Positions 1-8,260 of a stretch of 64,000 bases of DNA are shown piece by piece. Within the stretch, counting starts at the first letter, position 1. The number at the start of each line of letters is the position of its first letter. The stretch is from Microbacterium thalassium. Lineage in GTDB: Bacteria > Actinomycetota > Actinomycetes > Actinomycetales > Microbacteriaceae. The position numbers and the translations under genes are program-made. The stretch is from positions 3,472,001 through 3,536,000 of the forward strand of contig NZ_JACHML010000001.1 in the NCBI RefSeq assembly GCF_014208045.1. Direction: 5' to 3'. The notes under the pieces are model-generated. The model did no database searches and was not told the origin of the DNA. It was given only the letters and a program-made list of their open reading frames with translations.

Positions 1-202
1 GCGACGTCGCCTCGACGCCGTCGACACCCGGCATCCGCAGGTCCATCAGGACGACATCGGGCGAGGTCGCCGCGGCGACGCGCACCGCCTGCTCGCCGTC
101 GGCAGCCTCCCCCACGACCTCGAACCCCGGCTCGTCCGACAGCAGGCCGACCAGCCCCGCACGGACCACGGGGTGGTCGTCCGCGATCACCAAGCGGATC
201 AT
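1..202 (-). CDS. NarL/LuxR-family response regulator, N-terminal part (cut by window edge)
   Basis: Only the first 67 residues of the receiver domain are in the window; the rest, including the expected HTH output domain, lies beyond base 1. Visible receiver features are the acidic pair D8-D9 (VIADDHPVVRAGL) and the phosphoacceptor D54 in VLMDLRMPG. The ATG at 202 overlaps the TGA of the sensor kinase (ATGA), so the two are translationally coupled. This is the partner regulator of the HisKA_3 kinase and is expected to bind DNA, most plausibly upstream of the linked ABC exporter. Family assignment from the receiver sequence is firm; the target is inferred from the neighbours. Confidence 0.93.
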   Translation of the reverse strand, partial: MIRLVIADDHPVVRAGLVGLLSDEPGFEVVGEAADGEQAVRVAAATSPDVVLMDLRMPGVDGVEATS

Positions 203-1404
203 GCCGTCTCCTCCGCATCGACATGCGCGGGGAGGCGCACGGTCACCGTCGTCCCGCGTCCGACGCCCGAGTCGAGCTCGAGCTCACCGCCGGCGATCGC
301 GACCCGGTCGCTCATCCCGTCGAGGCCGAACCCGTTCCGACGCGCCGCCGCGTCGAAGCCCGTGCCGTCGTCGGCGACCTCGAGGGTCGCGCCGCCGTCG
401 GCCGCGGTCGACACCGTCACCTGCACACGCGTGGCCGCGGCGTGCTTGCGCACATTCGAGAGCGCCTCCTGCAGGCAGCGGAGCACGATGAGCTGCGTCT
501 CGCGCGGGATGCCGCCGGCGGGATCGAGCCGCAGGTCGAGGTCGATCGTCAGTCCGACCTCGGCGCGGAACCGGTCGACCAGCCGGTCCACGGCGTCGGC
601 GAGGGCGGTGTCCGAGGGGACGGCCGCCGTACGCGAGACGATCGCGCGCGCCTCGGCGAGCGCGTCCCGCGACAGACGCTCGACCGTCGTGATGGTGTCG
701 GAGGCCGCATCCGTCCTCCCCTCGCGCAGCTGCTTCCCGGCGCGCTCGGTGAGGATCGTCAGGCCCGCGAGCGTCTGCGCGAGGGTGTCGTGGATGTCGC
801 GCGCCAGGCGCTCGCGTTCCATCGAGGCGCCGCGGTCGCGGCTGAGCACCTCGATCTCGGCCTGTGCGGCGGTCAGCTCGCCGACCAGGCGCGCGCGCTC
901 CTCGCCGTATTCCACGATGCGCGTGATCCACAGGCCGAAGGCCACCGCGAAGGCGAGACCGAAGCCGGCCGTGGCGGCCGCCGACGTGAGCGCGGGGACG
1001 ACCGCGTCGGCGTCGTCGAGGACGCCGGAGAAGACGGCGAAGCCGGCGAACACTCCCAGCGCGACGACGATCGAGCCGATGACGGCGTCGCGGCGGCGTT
1101 CGGCCAGCAGCCACGCCATCGGGTAGGCGATCGCCTGCATGACGGCGAAGAACGGCTCGCCGGAGCAGCCGATCGCCAGGGCCGCGGCCGAGAGCGCCAC
1201 GAACACCGGCAGGCTCCACGTGCGCGGCGCCCCCAGCGCAGGCCGGGCGACGAGCACGTAGGCCAGCAGCAGGACGACGAGTGCGCCCGCCGCCAGCAGC
1301 CTGTCGCCCGCCGTCGAGGCGCCACCGAGTCCGACGATCAGCGCGACGACGACCATGAGGGACGCGGCGATGACCGCCGCGTCCCACCATCGTCGATTGA
1401 GCAT
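199..1404 (-). CDS. Two-component sensor histidine kinase, HisKA_3 (NarX/DesK-like)
   Basis: A 401-residue membrane sensor kinase. The first ~165 residues hold about five hydrophobic segments with almost no extracytoplasmic loop, as in intramembrane-sensing kinases. A short coiled region (about 168-190) leads to the HisKA_3 dimerisation domain with the phosphoacceptor H205 in RLARDIHDTLAQTL. The HATPase_c domain follows with an N-box (QEALSNVRKHA), a G1 box (DDGTGFD) and GFGLDGM/GRGTTV loops. It overlaps the regulator start by 4 bp and lies 21 bp after the ABC permease. The order ABC ATPase-permease-kinase-regulator resembles envelope-stress/drug-sensing modules in Gram-positives, so the exporter is its likely target. 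The signal is unknown. Confidence 0.93.
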   Translation of the reverse strand: MLNRRWWDAAVIAASLMVVVALIVGLGGASTAGDRLLAAGALVVLLLAYVLVARPALGAPRTWSLPVFVALSAAALAIGCSGEPFFAVMQAIAYPMAWLLAERRRDAVIGSIVVALGVFAGFAVFSGVLDDADAVVPALTSAAATAGFGLAFAVAFGLWITRIVEYGEERARLVGELTAAQAEIEVLSRDRGASMERERLARDIHDTLAQTLAGLTILTERAGKQLREGRTDAASDTITTVERLSRDALAEARAIVSRTAAVPSDTALADAVDRLVDRFRAEVGLTIDLDLRLDPAGGIPRETQLIVLRCLQEALSNVRKHAAATRVQVTVSTAADGGATLEVADDGTGFDAAARRNGFGLDGMSDRVAIAGGELELDSGVGRGTTVTVRLPAHVDAEETA

Positions 1405-1425
1405 GCTCTCCGTCCCGGGCTCAGG

Positions 1426-2280
1426 CTACGCGTCGCGCCGGTTCCACCGGAAGGTGACGCGCGCGAGGACGAGCCCGACGACCAGCCAGATCGCCAGCGC
1501 GATCGCCACGCCCGCGAGGTTCCACTCGCCGTTCTGCTCGAGCGCCGAGTACTCGTCGGGAAGGAAGACGTATCGCATGCCCTGCGCCATCCACTTCACC
1601 GGCAGCACCCCGGCGACGTTCTGCAGCCACTCGGGCAGCATGTAGAAGAACAGGTACACGCCCGAGATGAACTGCACGATCAGCACGATCGGGATCACGA
1701 CCGCCGCCGCGCTGCGCGACGAGCGCGGAACCGTGGACAGCGCGACGCCGAGCAGCGCCGACGATGTGATGCCGAGCAGGAACACCCACGCGAACGTCAG
1801 CCACTTGTCGGGCTCGGTCGGCAGCGGGACCTGGAAGACGAGCACCGCGAAGACGATGATCGCGGCGGCCTGCAGCACACCGGTGACGGCCACCTGGAGG
1901 ATCTTGCCGATGAAGTAGCTCACCGGCGAGAGCGGGGTCGATCCGAGGCGCTTGAGCATACCCTCCGAACGTTCCACGGCGATGTCGATCGCGAGGTTCT
2001 GCAGTCCCGAGAGCAGCAGTCCCGCGGCCAGCATCGCCGGCAGGTACATCTGCGCGACGGGGACGGGCGGCAGACCCGGCCCCGGCTGCATGTCGCCGTC
2101 GGCGCCGAACGCGACGGAGAACAACCCCAGCATCAGGATCGGGAACAGGAAGGTGAAGACCACCGTGTCTCCCGAGCGGAAGTACTGCATCAGCTCGAAG
2201 CGGGCACGCCACAGGCCCATCCCGAAGGTGCTGCGACCGGCCGCGCTGCGGGCGCGGGTCGTGGCCGTCTGAGTGCTCAT
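1426..2280 (-). CDS. ABC-2 type transporter permease
   Basis: A 284-residue membrane subunit with about six hydrophobic segments and an extracellular loop near residues 75-85 (DGDMQPGPGLPPVPVAQMYLP). The ABC-2 layout, including VERSEGMLKRLGSTPLSP before the second helix, is that of drug/lipid export permeases (DrrB-like). I start at the ATG at 2280 (MSTQTATTR), which overlaps the ATPase TGA by 4 bp; the frame stays open upstream but that sequence is a shadow of the ATPase gene. With the ATPase it forms an exporter; the substrate cannot be told from sequence. Confidence 0.92.
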   Translation of the reverse strand: MSTQTATTRARSAAGRSTFGMGLWRARFELMQYFRSGDTVVFTFLFPILMLGLFSVAFGADGDMQPGPGLPPVPVAQMYLPAMLAAGLLLSGLQNLAIDIAVERSEGMLKRLGSTPLSPVSYFIGKILQVAVTGVLQAAAIIVFAVLVFQVPLPTEPDKWLTFAWVFLLGITSSALLGVALSTVPRSSRSAAAVVIPIVLIVQFISGVYLFFYMLPEWLQNVAGVLPVKWMAQGMRYVFLPDEYSALEQNGEWNLAGVAIALAIWLVVGLVLARVTFRWNRRDA

Positions 2281-3167
2281 CGCGACTCCTCCTTCACGGG
2301 GGCGTCCGCGGCATCCGCGGCGCCGTCGTCGTTGCTCACGAGGTCCAGGTAGATGTCCTCGAGGGTGGGGCGGACGATCTCGACGTCGGCCGGCTCCGCG
2401 CCGGCGCGCGCGACCAGATCCGCCACGAAACGGCCCGGCTCGCGCGTCCGCTGCTCGTGACGCGTGCCGGCGTCGGTCCACCGCACGATCGGGGTGCGGG
2501 CGTCCTCGCCGCCGATGGTGTCCACGGGGCCGATCGCTCCGAGCTGTCCTCCGACGATGATCCCGACCCGGTCGGCGAGGTGCGCCGCCTCCTCGAGGTA
2601 GTGCGTCGTGAGCAGGATCGTGGTCCCGTCGTGCGACAGGCCCTTGATCATCGCCCAGAAGTCGAGGCGGGCCTGAGGGTCGAACCCGGTCGTCGGCTCG
2701 TCGAGGAACAGCAGGTCGGGGCTCCCGACGATGCCCAGCGCCACATCGACGCGACGCTGCTGGCCGCCCGAGAGCTTGTTGACGCGCATGCCCGCCTGAG
2801 CCTCGAGGCCGACGGCGGCGATCACCTCGTCGACGTCGCGCGGCTTGGGGAAGAACCCGGCGAACTGCCGGATCTGCTCCCGCACCGTGAACGCGCCGAA
2901 CTCGCCGGCGCTCTGCAGCACGACGCCGATGCGCGCCTTCCAGGCCAGGCCCGCCTTGCCGGGGTCCTCGCCCAGCACGCTGACCTCGCCGCCGGTACGA
3001 CGCCGGAATCCCTCGAGGATCTCGACGGTCGTGGTCTTGCCCGCCCCGTTGGGTCCCAGGAGGGCGAATGTCTCACCGCGCGCGATGTCGAACGACACAT
3101 CGTCGACCACCGCGCGGTTCCCGTATTCCTTGCGCAGGTTCCGCACCCGCACCACGTTCTCGTCCAT
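2277..3167 (-). CDS. ABC transporter ATP-binding protein (daunorubicin-resistance type)
   Basis: A 296-residue ATPase with a Walker A motif ([14 protein letters not shown]), Q-loop ([17 protein letters not shown]), ABC signature ([17 protein letters not shown]), Walker B ([12 protein letters not shown]) and H-loop ([13 protein letters not shown]). The C-terminal ~80 residues match the DrrA-like tail of ABC-2 exporters. I chose the ATG at 3167 (MDENVVRV); a longer frame begins at 3254 but crosses the palindromic regulatory region. First gene of the exporter-kinase-regulator operon. Confidence 0.93.
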   Translation of the reverse strand: MDENVVRVRNLRKEYGNRAVVDDVSFDIARGETFALLGPNGAGKTTTVEILEGFRRRTGGEVSVLGEDPGKAGLAWKARIGVVLQSAGEFGAFTVREQIRQFAGFFPKPRDVDEVIAAVGLEAQAGMRVNKLSGGQQRRVDVALGIVGSPDLLFLDEPTTGFDPQARLDFWAMIKGLSHDGTTILLTTHYLEEAAHLADRVGIIVGGQLGAIGPVDTIGGEDARTPIVRWTDAGTRHEQRTREPGRFVADLVARAGAEPADVEIVRPTLEDIYLDLVSNDDGAADAADAPVKEESR

Positions 3168-3186
3168 GGCTCCACGATCCCGCGAA

Positions 3187-3241
3187 CCGTGCCGGTCCCG
3201 GCACGGCCATCCGTCCGAACCGGTGTCCACCATTCGGTGGA
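3187..3241. promoter_or_regulatory. Palindrome and hairpin between the exporter operon and aspC
   Basis: The 128-bp divergent gap holds a 20-bp inverted repeat (CCGTGCCGG, 2-nt centre, CCGGCACGG; 3187-3206) and a second inverted repeat TCCACC-ATTC-GGTGGA (3226-3241). The decamer ACCATTCGGT at 3229-3238 recurs at 3284-3293 in the aspC promoter. The first palindrome lies 20 bp before the ABC ATPase start, so it could be an operator (for instance for the linked response regulator) or a leader hairpin. No experimental family consensus is matched. Confidence 0.4.
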
Positions 3242-3295
3242 TGCGCGCGGTCATCCCCCCGGCGGAACCGGATGCCGACGACTACCATTCGGTAT

Positions 3296-4501
3296 GTGAC
3301 CGAACGTGCTCCTCTGTCCCGCAAGCTCTCCGCCATCGCCGAGTCGGCGACCCTCAAGGTCGACGCCAAGGCCAAGGCGCTGCAGGCCGCGGGACGCCCC
3401 GTCATCAGCTTCGCCGCCGGCGAGCCGGACTTCCCCACGCCGCAGGCGGTCGTGGACGCCGCCGCCGACGCGCTGACGAACTCCGCGAACTTCCGATACA
3501 CCCCCGCGGCCGGCCTGCCGGCGCTGCGCGAGGCGATCGCCGCCGTGACGCTGCGCGACTCGGGACTGGCGGTCGAGCCGGCGCAGGTCGTGGTGACCAA
3601 CGGCGGCAAGCAGGCCGTCTACCAGGCGTTCCAGGCTGTGGTGAACCCCGGCGACGAGGTGCTGCTGCCCGCGCCGTACTGGACCACCTACCCCGAGGCG
3701 ATCGCCCTGGCCGACGGCACCCCCGTGCCGGTGTTCGCCGGTGCCGACCAGGACTACAAGGTGACCGTCGACCAGCTCGAGGCGGCGCGCACCGACCGGA
3801 CGACCGCGCTGGTGTTCGTATCGCCCTCGAACCCCACCGGCGCCGTGTACACGCCCGAGGAGACCACGGCGATCGCCCGGTGGGCTCTCGAGCACGGCAT
3901 CTGGATCATCTCGGACGAGATCTACCAGCACCTCGTCTACGAGGGCGTGAAGGCGGTCTCGATCGTCGAGGCCGTGCCCGAGGTCGCCGGCCAGACGATC
4001 CTCGTCAACGGCGTCGCCAAGACCTACGCGATGACCGGATGGCGCGTGGGCTGGATGGTCGGCCCGAAGGACGCCATGAAGCTCGCGGCGAACCTGCAGT
4101 CGCACCTGTCGAGCAACGTCAACAACGTCGCCCAGCGCGCGGCGCTCGCCGCGCTCACCGGCCCGCAGGACGCCGCCGAGGAGATGCGCGTCGCGTTCGA
4201 CCGCCGCCGGCAGCTGATCGTGTCGGAGCTGTCGAAGATCGACGGTGTCGTGGTGCCGAACCCGCTCGGCGCGTTCTACGTCTACCCCGACGTGCACGGG
4301 CTCCTCGGCCGCGAGTGGCGCGGCAAGACGCCGCAGACCACCCTCGAGCTCGCCGACCTGATCCTCGACGAGGTCGAGGTGGCGGTGGTTCCGGGCGAGG
4401 CCTTCGGGCCGAGCGGCTACCTGCGGATGTCGTACGCCCTCGGGGACGAGGCGCTGCTCGAGGGCGTCCACCGCCTCCAGCAGCTGTTCGCGCAGCCCTA
4501 G
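3296..4501 (+). CDS. aspC: Pyridoxal-phosphate aspartate aminotransferase (class I/II)
   Basis: A 401-residue fold-type I aminotransferase that interconverts aspartate/2-oxoglutarate and oxaloacetate/glutamate. Visible motifs are [12 protein letters not shown] near residue 40, [10 protein letters not shown], the SPSNPTG cofactor-phosphate loop, SDEIYQ, the Schiff-base lysine K242 in [13 protein letters not shown] and the substrate-carboxylate arginine near 370. I start at the GTG at 3296: a TACCAT -10 hexamer (3283-3288) ends 7 nt before it, so the mRNA would be leaderless; the in-frame ATG at 3272 lies upstream of that hexamer. The stop shares the tetranucleotide CTAG with the stop of convergent murB. 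The exact substrate range of this branch (Asp versus prephenate) is not resolvable. Confidence 0.93.
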   Translation: MTERAPLSRKLSAIAESATLKVDAKAKALQAAGRPVISFAAGEPDFPTPQAVVDAAADALTNSANFRYTPAAGLPALREAIAAVTLRDSGLAVEPAQVVVTNGGKQAVYQAFQAVVNPGDEVLLPAPYWTTYPEAIALADGTPVPVFAGADQDYKVTVDQLEAARTDRTTALVFVSPSNPTGAVYTPEETTAIARWALEHGIWIISDEIYQHLVYEGVKAVSIVEAVPEVAGQTILVNGVAKTYAMTGWRVGWMVGPKDAMKLAANLQSHLSSNVNNVAQRAALAALTGPQDAAEEMRVAFDRRRQLIVSELSKIDGVVVPNPLGAFYVYPDVHGLLGREWRGKTPQTTLELADLILDEVEVAVVPGEAFGPSGYLRMSYALGDEALLEGVHRLQQLFAQP

Positions 4502-5640
4502 AGGTCGACGCCCACGAGCACGGGTTCGGGCTGCAGGATCAGCCCGAACTCGGCCTGCACGCGTCCCTGGATGAACCGCGCCAGCTCGGCGACCTCCGCG
4601 GCCGTCGCACTGCCGCGGTTGGTCAGCGCGAGCGCGTGCTTGCTCGACAGGCTCGCGCGCGAACGGGGCAGCTTGAAGCCCTTGCGCAGGCCCGAGTGCT
4701 CGATGAGCCACGCGGCGCTGACCTTGACGTCGGACGGCTTCCCCTGCGGAGCCGGCACGTAGCCGTCGAACGATGCCAGCGGGATCACCAGGACCGGATC
4801 CATGTCGGGTGAGACCGGCCACCGCGGGCAATCGTCGGGAAGCGTGCGCGCGAAGGATGCCGACACGATCGCGTTCTGGAAGAAGGAGCCCGCGCTGCAC
4901 GTGTCGGGGTCGGCGTCGTCGAGCACCATCCCCTTGCTGCGGCGCGTGGCGAGCACATGGTCGCGGATCCACGCGACCGTCACCGCCTCGCCTTCGGCCA
5001 GACCCAGCGCCGAGCGCAGCTGCTGCCCCTGGATGGGGCGCGCGGCGTGCCCGACCTCGGCCAGCTCGAGGGTGACCGAGAGGATGACGGCCGAGCGCTC
5101 GGGCACCGAGCCGTAGTGGTGCTTGAGGACCGAGGTGCGGAAACCGAGCTCGAGGCCGGATGCCGGCACCGTCGAGACCTCACCCGTCGACTCGTCGATC
5201 AGATCGACCTCGACGAGAGTCTGCACGATCTCCTGGCCGTATGCGCCGACGTTCTGGACCGGCGCGGCGCCGACCGTGCCGGGAATCCCCGACATCGCCT
5301 CGATGCCGGCGAGGCCCTGGGCGACGGCATGCTCCACCAGCGCGTCCCAGTCGTGGCCGGCCTCGACGCGGAGCCGCGCATAGCCGTCGCGGGGCGAGGG
5401 CATCCGCTCGATCCCGGTCGTGCGGATGCGCACGACCGCCCCGTCGAAGGGCTCGTCGCCGACGAACAGGTTGGACCCGCCGCCGATCACCAGGACCGGC
5501 TCGCCCTCCGCCCACAGGTCGCGGAGCGTCTCGATGAGCTCATCCCGGGTGCGCGCCTCGAACATGCGGGCGGGGGCGGCTCCCGTGCGCAGGGTCGTCA
5601 GGTCGGAGAGCGGGACGGGGTCGATCTCGGGCATCGTCAC
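4498..5640 (-). CDS. murB: UDP-N-acetylenolpyruvoylglucosamine reductase
   Basis: MurB reduces UDP-GlcNAc-enolpyruvate to UDP-MurNAc with NADPH and FAD, the second committed step of peptidoglycan precursor synthesis in the cytoplasm. The 380-residue protein shows the FAD-binding segments [12 protein letters not shown] and [21 protein letters not shown], and the catalytic serine loop [12 protein letters not shown]. Length fits the long actinobacterial MurB form. I use the GTG at 5640, which overlaps the upstream dehydratase stop (GTGA); an ATG two codons later (5634) is equally possible. It is third in an operon with two MaoC-fold dehydratases, a conserved actinobacterial arrangement. Confidence 0.95.
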   Translation of the reverse strand: MTMPEIDPVPLSDLTTLRTGAAPARMFEARTRDELIETLRDLWAEGEPVLVIGGGSNLFVGDEPFDGAVVRIRTTGIERMPSPRDGYARLRVEAGHDWDALVEHAVAQGLAGIEAMSGIPGTVGAAPVQNVGAYGQEIVQTLVEVDLIDESTGEVSTVPASGLELGFRTSVLKHHYGSVPERSAVILSVTLELAEVGHAARPIQGQQLRSALGLAEGEAVTVAWIRDHVLATRRSKGMVLDDADPDTCSAGSFFQNAIVSASFARTLPDDCPRWPVSPDMDPVLVIPLASFDGYVPAPQGKPSDVKVSAAWLIEHSGLRKGFKLPRSRASLSSKHALALTNRGSATAAEVAELARFIQGRVQAEFGLILQPEPVLVGVDL

Positions 5641-6041
5641 GCGACCCGCACGCGCACCTGCGCCTTGCCGAGCACGGTCGTCGAGCCGTGCGCGACGGTC
5701 AGGTCGATGCGGATCGTCTCGTCCTCGATCTGGCCGACCTTGGCGGTGACGGACACGTCGGCACCGGTGTCGGGGTCGACCACGACCGGCCGGGTGAAGC
5801 GCACGCCGTACTCGAGGATGCGGCCGGCATCGCCCAGCCACGGCACGATCGTCTCGACCGCGAGGCCCATGGTCAGCATGCCGTGCGCGAGGACGCCCGG
5901 GAGGCCCACGGCCTGGGCGACGTCGTCCCGGTAGTGGATGGGGTTGAAGTCGCCCGAGGCGCCGGCGTAGCGCACCAGCGACTCGCGCGTGAGATGGACG
6001 GTGCGCTCGGCGACGACGTCGCCCACGTTCAGGTCGCTCAT
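5637..6041 (-). CDS. MaoC-family (R)-3-hydroxyacyl dehydratase, catalytic subunit (HadB-like)
   Basis: A 134-residue hot-dog protein with the hydratase motif YAGASGDFNPIHY; D31 and H36 are the expected catalytic dyad. HadB-type subunits pair with a HadA-type partner to dehydrate 3-hydroxyacyl-ACP in type II fatty acid elongation, and the HadA-like gene lies directly upstream with a 4-bp ATGA overlap. The organism group makes no mycolic acids, so a role in ordinary or branched fatty-acid synthesis is an inference. The downstream overlap with murB is GTGA. Confidence 0.85.
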   Translation of the reverse strand: MSDLNVGDVVAERTVHLTRESLVRYAGASGDFNPIHYRDDVAQAVGLPGVLAHGMLTMGLAVETIVPWLGDAGRILEYGVRFTRPVVVDPDTGADVSVTAKVGQIEDETIRIDLTVAHGSTTVLGKAQVRVRVA

Positions 6042-6487
6042 GACTCGCCCTCCCCGACCAGCAGGACCGACGTCGCCGTGACGACGTGGGCGCCGGCGGC
6101 ATCCGTCACCTCGGCATCGCTGGTCACCATCGCGTTGCCGCCGATGGTGCGGATGCCGGACACGGTCAGCTGCGCGGTCAGCTCGTCGCCGGCGACGATC
6201 GGACGGCTGTAGCGGAAGCGCTGCTCGGCGTGGAGCACGCGCGACAGCTCGATGCCCGAGTCGGGCTCGGCCAGCAGCTGCTGGAGAGTGAGGTCCTGCA
6301 CGACCATCGCGAAGGTCGGCGGCGCGACGACGTCGGCATAGCCGAGCGCCTGCGCGGCGGCGGGGTCGTGATGCTGGGCGTCGTCGGCGAACACGGCGCG
6401 CGCGAACTCGCGCACCTTCTCGCGTCCGACGAGGTAGGGGGCCGTCGCGGGGAACACGCGACCCACGAGCTCGGGGTTCACTGGCAC
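6038..6487 (-). CDS. UPF0336/MaoC N-terminal-type dehydratase partner (HadA-like)
   Basis: A 149-residue protein of the FAS1-like dehydratase family (VNPELVGRVFPATAPYLVGREKVREFA, then APPTFAMVVQDL). It lacks the D-x4-H hydratase dyad of its neighbour, as expected for the substrate-binding partner in HadAB-type heterodimers. Translation starts at the GTG at 6487: a TAGGAT hexamer (6494-6499) ends 6 nt before it, marking a leaderless operon promoter for this gene, the HadB-like gene and murB. Confidence 0.85.
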   Translation of the reverse strand: MPVNPELVGRVFPATAPYLVGREKVREFARAVFADDAQHHDPAAAQALGYADVVAPPTFAMVVQDLTLQQLLAEPDSGIELSRVLHAEQRFRYSRPIVAGDELTAQLTVSGIRTIGGNAMVTSDAEVTDAAGAHVVTATSVLLVGEGES

Positions 6488-6493
6488 CGTGCC

Positions 6494-6499
6494 ATCCTA
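6494..6499 (-). promoter_or_regulatory. -10 element of the hadA-like/hadB-like/murB operon
   Basis: TAGGAT on the minus strand, 6 nt before the GTG at 6487, so transcription is expected to begin at or next to the start codon. It supports GTG 6487 over later starts. Confidence 0.6.
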
Positions 6500-6528
6500 C
6501 CGAGCCGGCCTGGGCGCCCCCGGGGGTG

Positions 6529-7326
6529 CTACTTGCGACCGCTGCGGACCGTCTTGTAGGCCATCTGCCCGGCGATGAAGGCGAGGTAGAGGGCGAACGT
6601 GATGTTGGCCACGAGCGGATCCATGAGCGTGGCGAGCCACGCTCCCAGCGCCGTGGTCGTGCACGCCGCCACGCCCACCAGCAGGGCCGCCGTCAGATCG
6701 ACGTTGCCGCGACGGAAGTTGCCGATGGTGCCCGAGATCGCGGTCGGGATCATCATGAGCAGCGACGTGCCCTTGGCGAGCAGATCGCTGGTGCCGAACA
6801 GGATCATGAGCGCCGGCACGACCACGATGCCGCCGCCCACGCCCAGCAGACCCGACAGCACGCCCGTGAGCAGACCCAGGACGACCAGGCCGAACCCGGA
6901 CAGCCACGTCAGCTCGAGCCCGGCATCGCGAGAGGGGATGACCACGAAGAGCATCACGATGACGATGCCGAGGAATCCGATGAAGCCCCAGCGCAGCACC
7001 TTCTGCGGCAGGCGCGCCAGCAGCCACGTGCCGACCTGCGCGCCGACCACGGCCGCACCGGCGAGGATCAGCGCCGCGAACCAGGCGACCTCACCGTGGA
7101 GGGCGTACGAGATGACGCCGACCGTCGCGATGGGGACGATCGCCGCGAGCGACGTGCCGGCGGCCAGGCGCTGATCGAACCCCAGGATCAGGACGAGCAG
7201 CGGCACGATGACCGTGCCGCCGCCCACGCCGAACAGGCCCGACAGCAGCCCCGCGAGCAGGCCGACGGCGATGCCGGTGAGGACGAATCGAAGATTCCGT
7301 TCAGCGCCGACCGGCCGCGCCGCCAT
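6529..7326 (-). CDS. TauE/SafE family anion permease
   Basis: A 265-residue polytopic membrane protein with the internal duplication typical of TauE/SafE: GLLSGLFGVGGGTVIVPLL in the first half and GVLSGLLGVGGGIVVVPAL in the second, each followed by an AAGTSLAAIVP/AKGTSLLMMIP segment. About eight membrane helices are visible. The family moves sulfite, sulfonates or other small anions; the substrate here is unknown since no sulfur gene is adjacent. The ATG at 7326 overlaps the TGA of the DUF2510 gene, so the pair is probably co-translated. Confidence 0.88.
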   Translation of the reverse strand: MAARPVGAERNLRFVLTGIAVGLLAGLLSGLFGVGGGTVIVPLLVLILGFDQRLAAGTSLAAIVPIATVGVISYALHGEVAWFAALILAGAAVVGAQVGTWLLARLPQKVLRWGFIGFLGIVIVMLFVVIPSRDAGLELTWLSGFGLVVLGLLTGVLSGLLGVGGGIVVVPALMILFGTSDLLAKGTSLLMMIPTAISGTIGNFRRGNVDLTAALLVGVAACTTTALGAWLATLMDPLVANITFALYLAFIAGQMAYKTVRSGRK

Positions 7327-8198
7327 CACTCGTATTCCACGCCGTCGATGAGCCACTCACCGTCGACGACCACGAGGAAGTAGTACAGGTAGTCCTCGTA
7401 TTCGATCCGCTCGTCGGAGAGCACGCCATCTTCGTCGTACAGGCTCGAATAGGTCTCGGTGGTGCCCACGAGGGCCGTCTCACCCTCGACCGACAGGAAG
7501 GTCACGAGGACGGAGTAGTCGTCGAGCGTCTCAGCGGCGCCCTCAGCGTCGGCCATGAACGATTCGCAGTCGGCGTAGCCGATGTTCTCGCGGAAGTCCG
7601 TCGTCGTGGAGGCGATGTACTGATCGCAGTCGATGCTCTGCCACGCGCTGTCGTACAGCGCCACGGTGTCGACGATCGCGTAGTCGTCGTCGGTCGACAG
7701 GACGACGCTGTCGTCGATCTCGACGGTCGACGACGGCGTCTGGGGCCCGTTGCCTCCCGAGCCGCCGAGGATCAGCAGCGGGATGAGCACGGCGGCGGCG
7801 ATCACGATGCCGAGCAGCACGATGCCGACGACGAGCCAGATGATCCACGCGCGCGACTTCTTCGGCTCGGTGGCGGAAACGAACGCGCCCCCGGGGTAGG
7901 GCTGCTGCGCGCCCGGCTGGCCCGCTCCGTACGCGCCGTAGGCGGGCACCTCGCCGGGTACCGGCACACCGACCGACGTCGCGGCGGCCGGCTCGAACTC
8001 CGCCGCGAGCTCGGGAGGCAGCGCCGCGGCGCCCTCGGGAGCGGGGGTCTCGGCACCCTCGGGGGCGGGGGTGTCGGCACCCTCGGGGGCGGGGGTCTCG
8101 GGCTCAGGCTGAGCAACATGCTCAGTCCACGCGGCTCCGTCCCACCAGCGCAGGGCACCGTGTCCGTCGTCATACCAGCCGGGAGGCGTCGTGCTCAT
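7326..8198 (-). CDS. DUF2510-domain membrane-anchored protein
   Basis: A 290-residue protein. The first ~30 residues form a DUF2510 domain (PPGWYDDGHGALRWWDGAAWTEHV). Then come a Pro/Glu-rich stretch with three tandem TPAPEGA-type repeats (encoded near 8031-8105), a linker with YGAYGAGQPG, one membrane helix (AWIIWLVVGIVLLGIVIAAAV) and an acidic outer domain of about 150 residues resembling DUF4878/NTF2-like lipoprotein domains. The start at 8198 is set by TAGTGT (8206-8211), 7 nt upstream. DUF2510 is common in actinobacterial envelope proteins; its role is not established. Confidence 0.8.
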   Translation of the reverse strand: MSTTPPGWYDDGHGALRWWDGAAWTEHVAQPEPETPAPEGADTPAPEGAETPAPEGAAALPPELAAEFEPAAATSVGVPVPGEVPAYGAYGAGQPGAQQPYPGGAFVSATEPKKSRAWIIWLVVGIVLLGIVIAAAVLIPLLILGGSGGNGPQTPSSTVEIDDSVVLSTDDDYAIVDTVALYDSAWQSIDCDQYIASTTTDFRENIGYADCESFMADAEGAAETLDDYSVLVTFLSVEGETALVGTTETYSSLYDEDGVLSDERIEYEDYLYYFLVVVDGEWLIDGVEYE

Positions 8199-8260
8199 GT
8201 GGGCCACACTACCGCTCCGCGCTCCTCCTGCCTGCCATCGGCGAGGTCTACCATCGGCAC

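Noticed and set aside
223..2352. A 709-codon plus-strand frame opposite the kinase and permease
   Set aside because: Low-complexity Arg/Glu/His composition, antisense to recognisable domains, no ribosome site.
3272..3295. ATG at 3272 as the aspC start
   Set aside because: It precedes the TACCAT -10 hexamer, and the added residues (MPTTTIRY) are not part of the family alignment as I know it.
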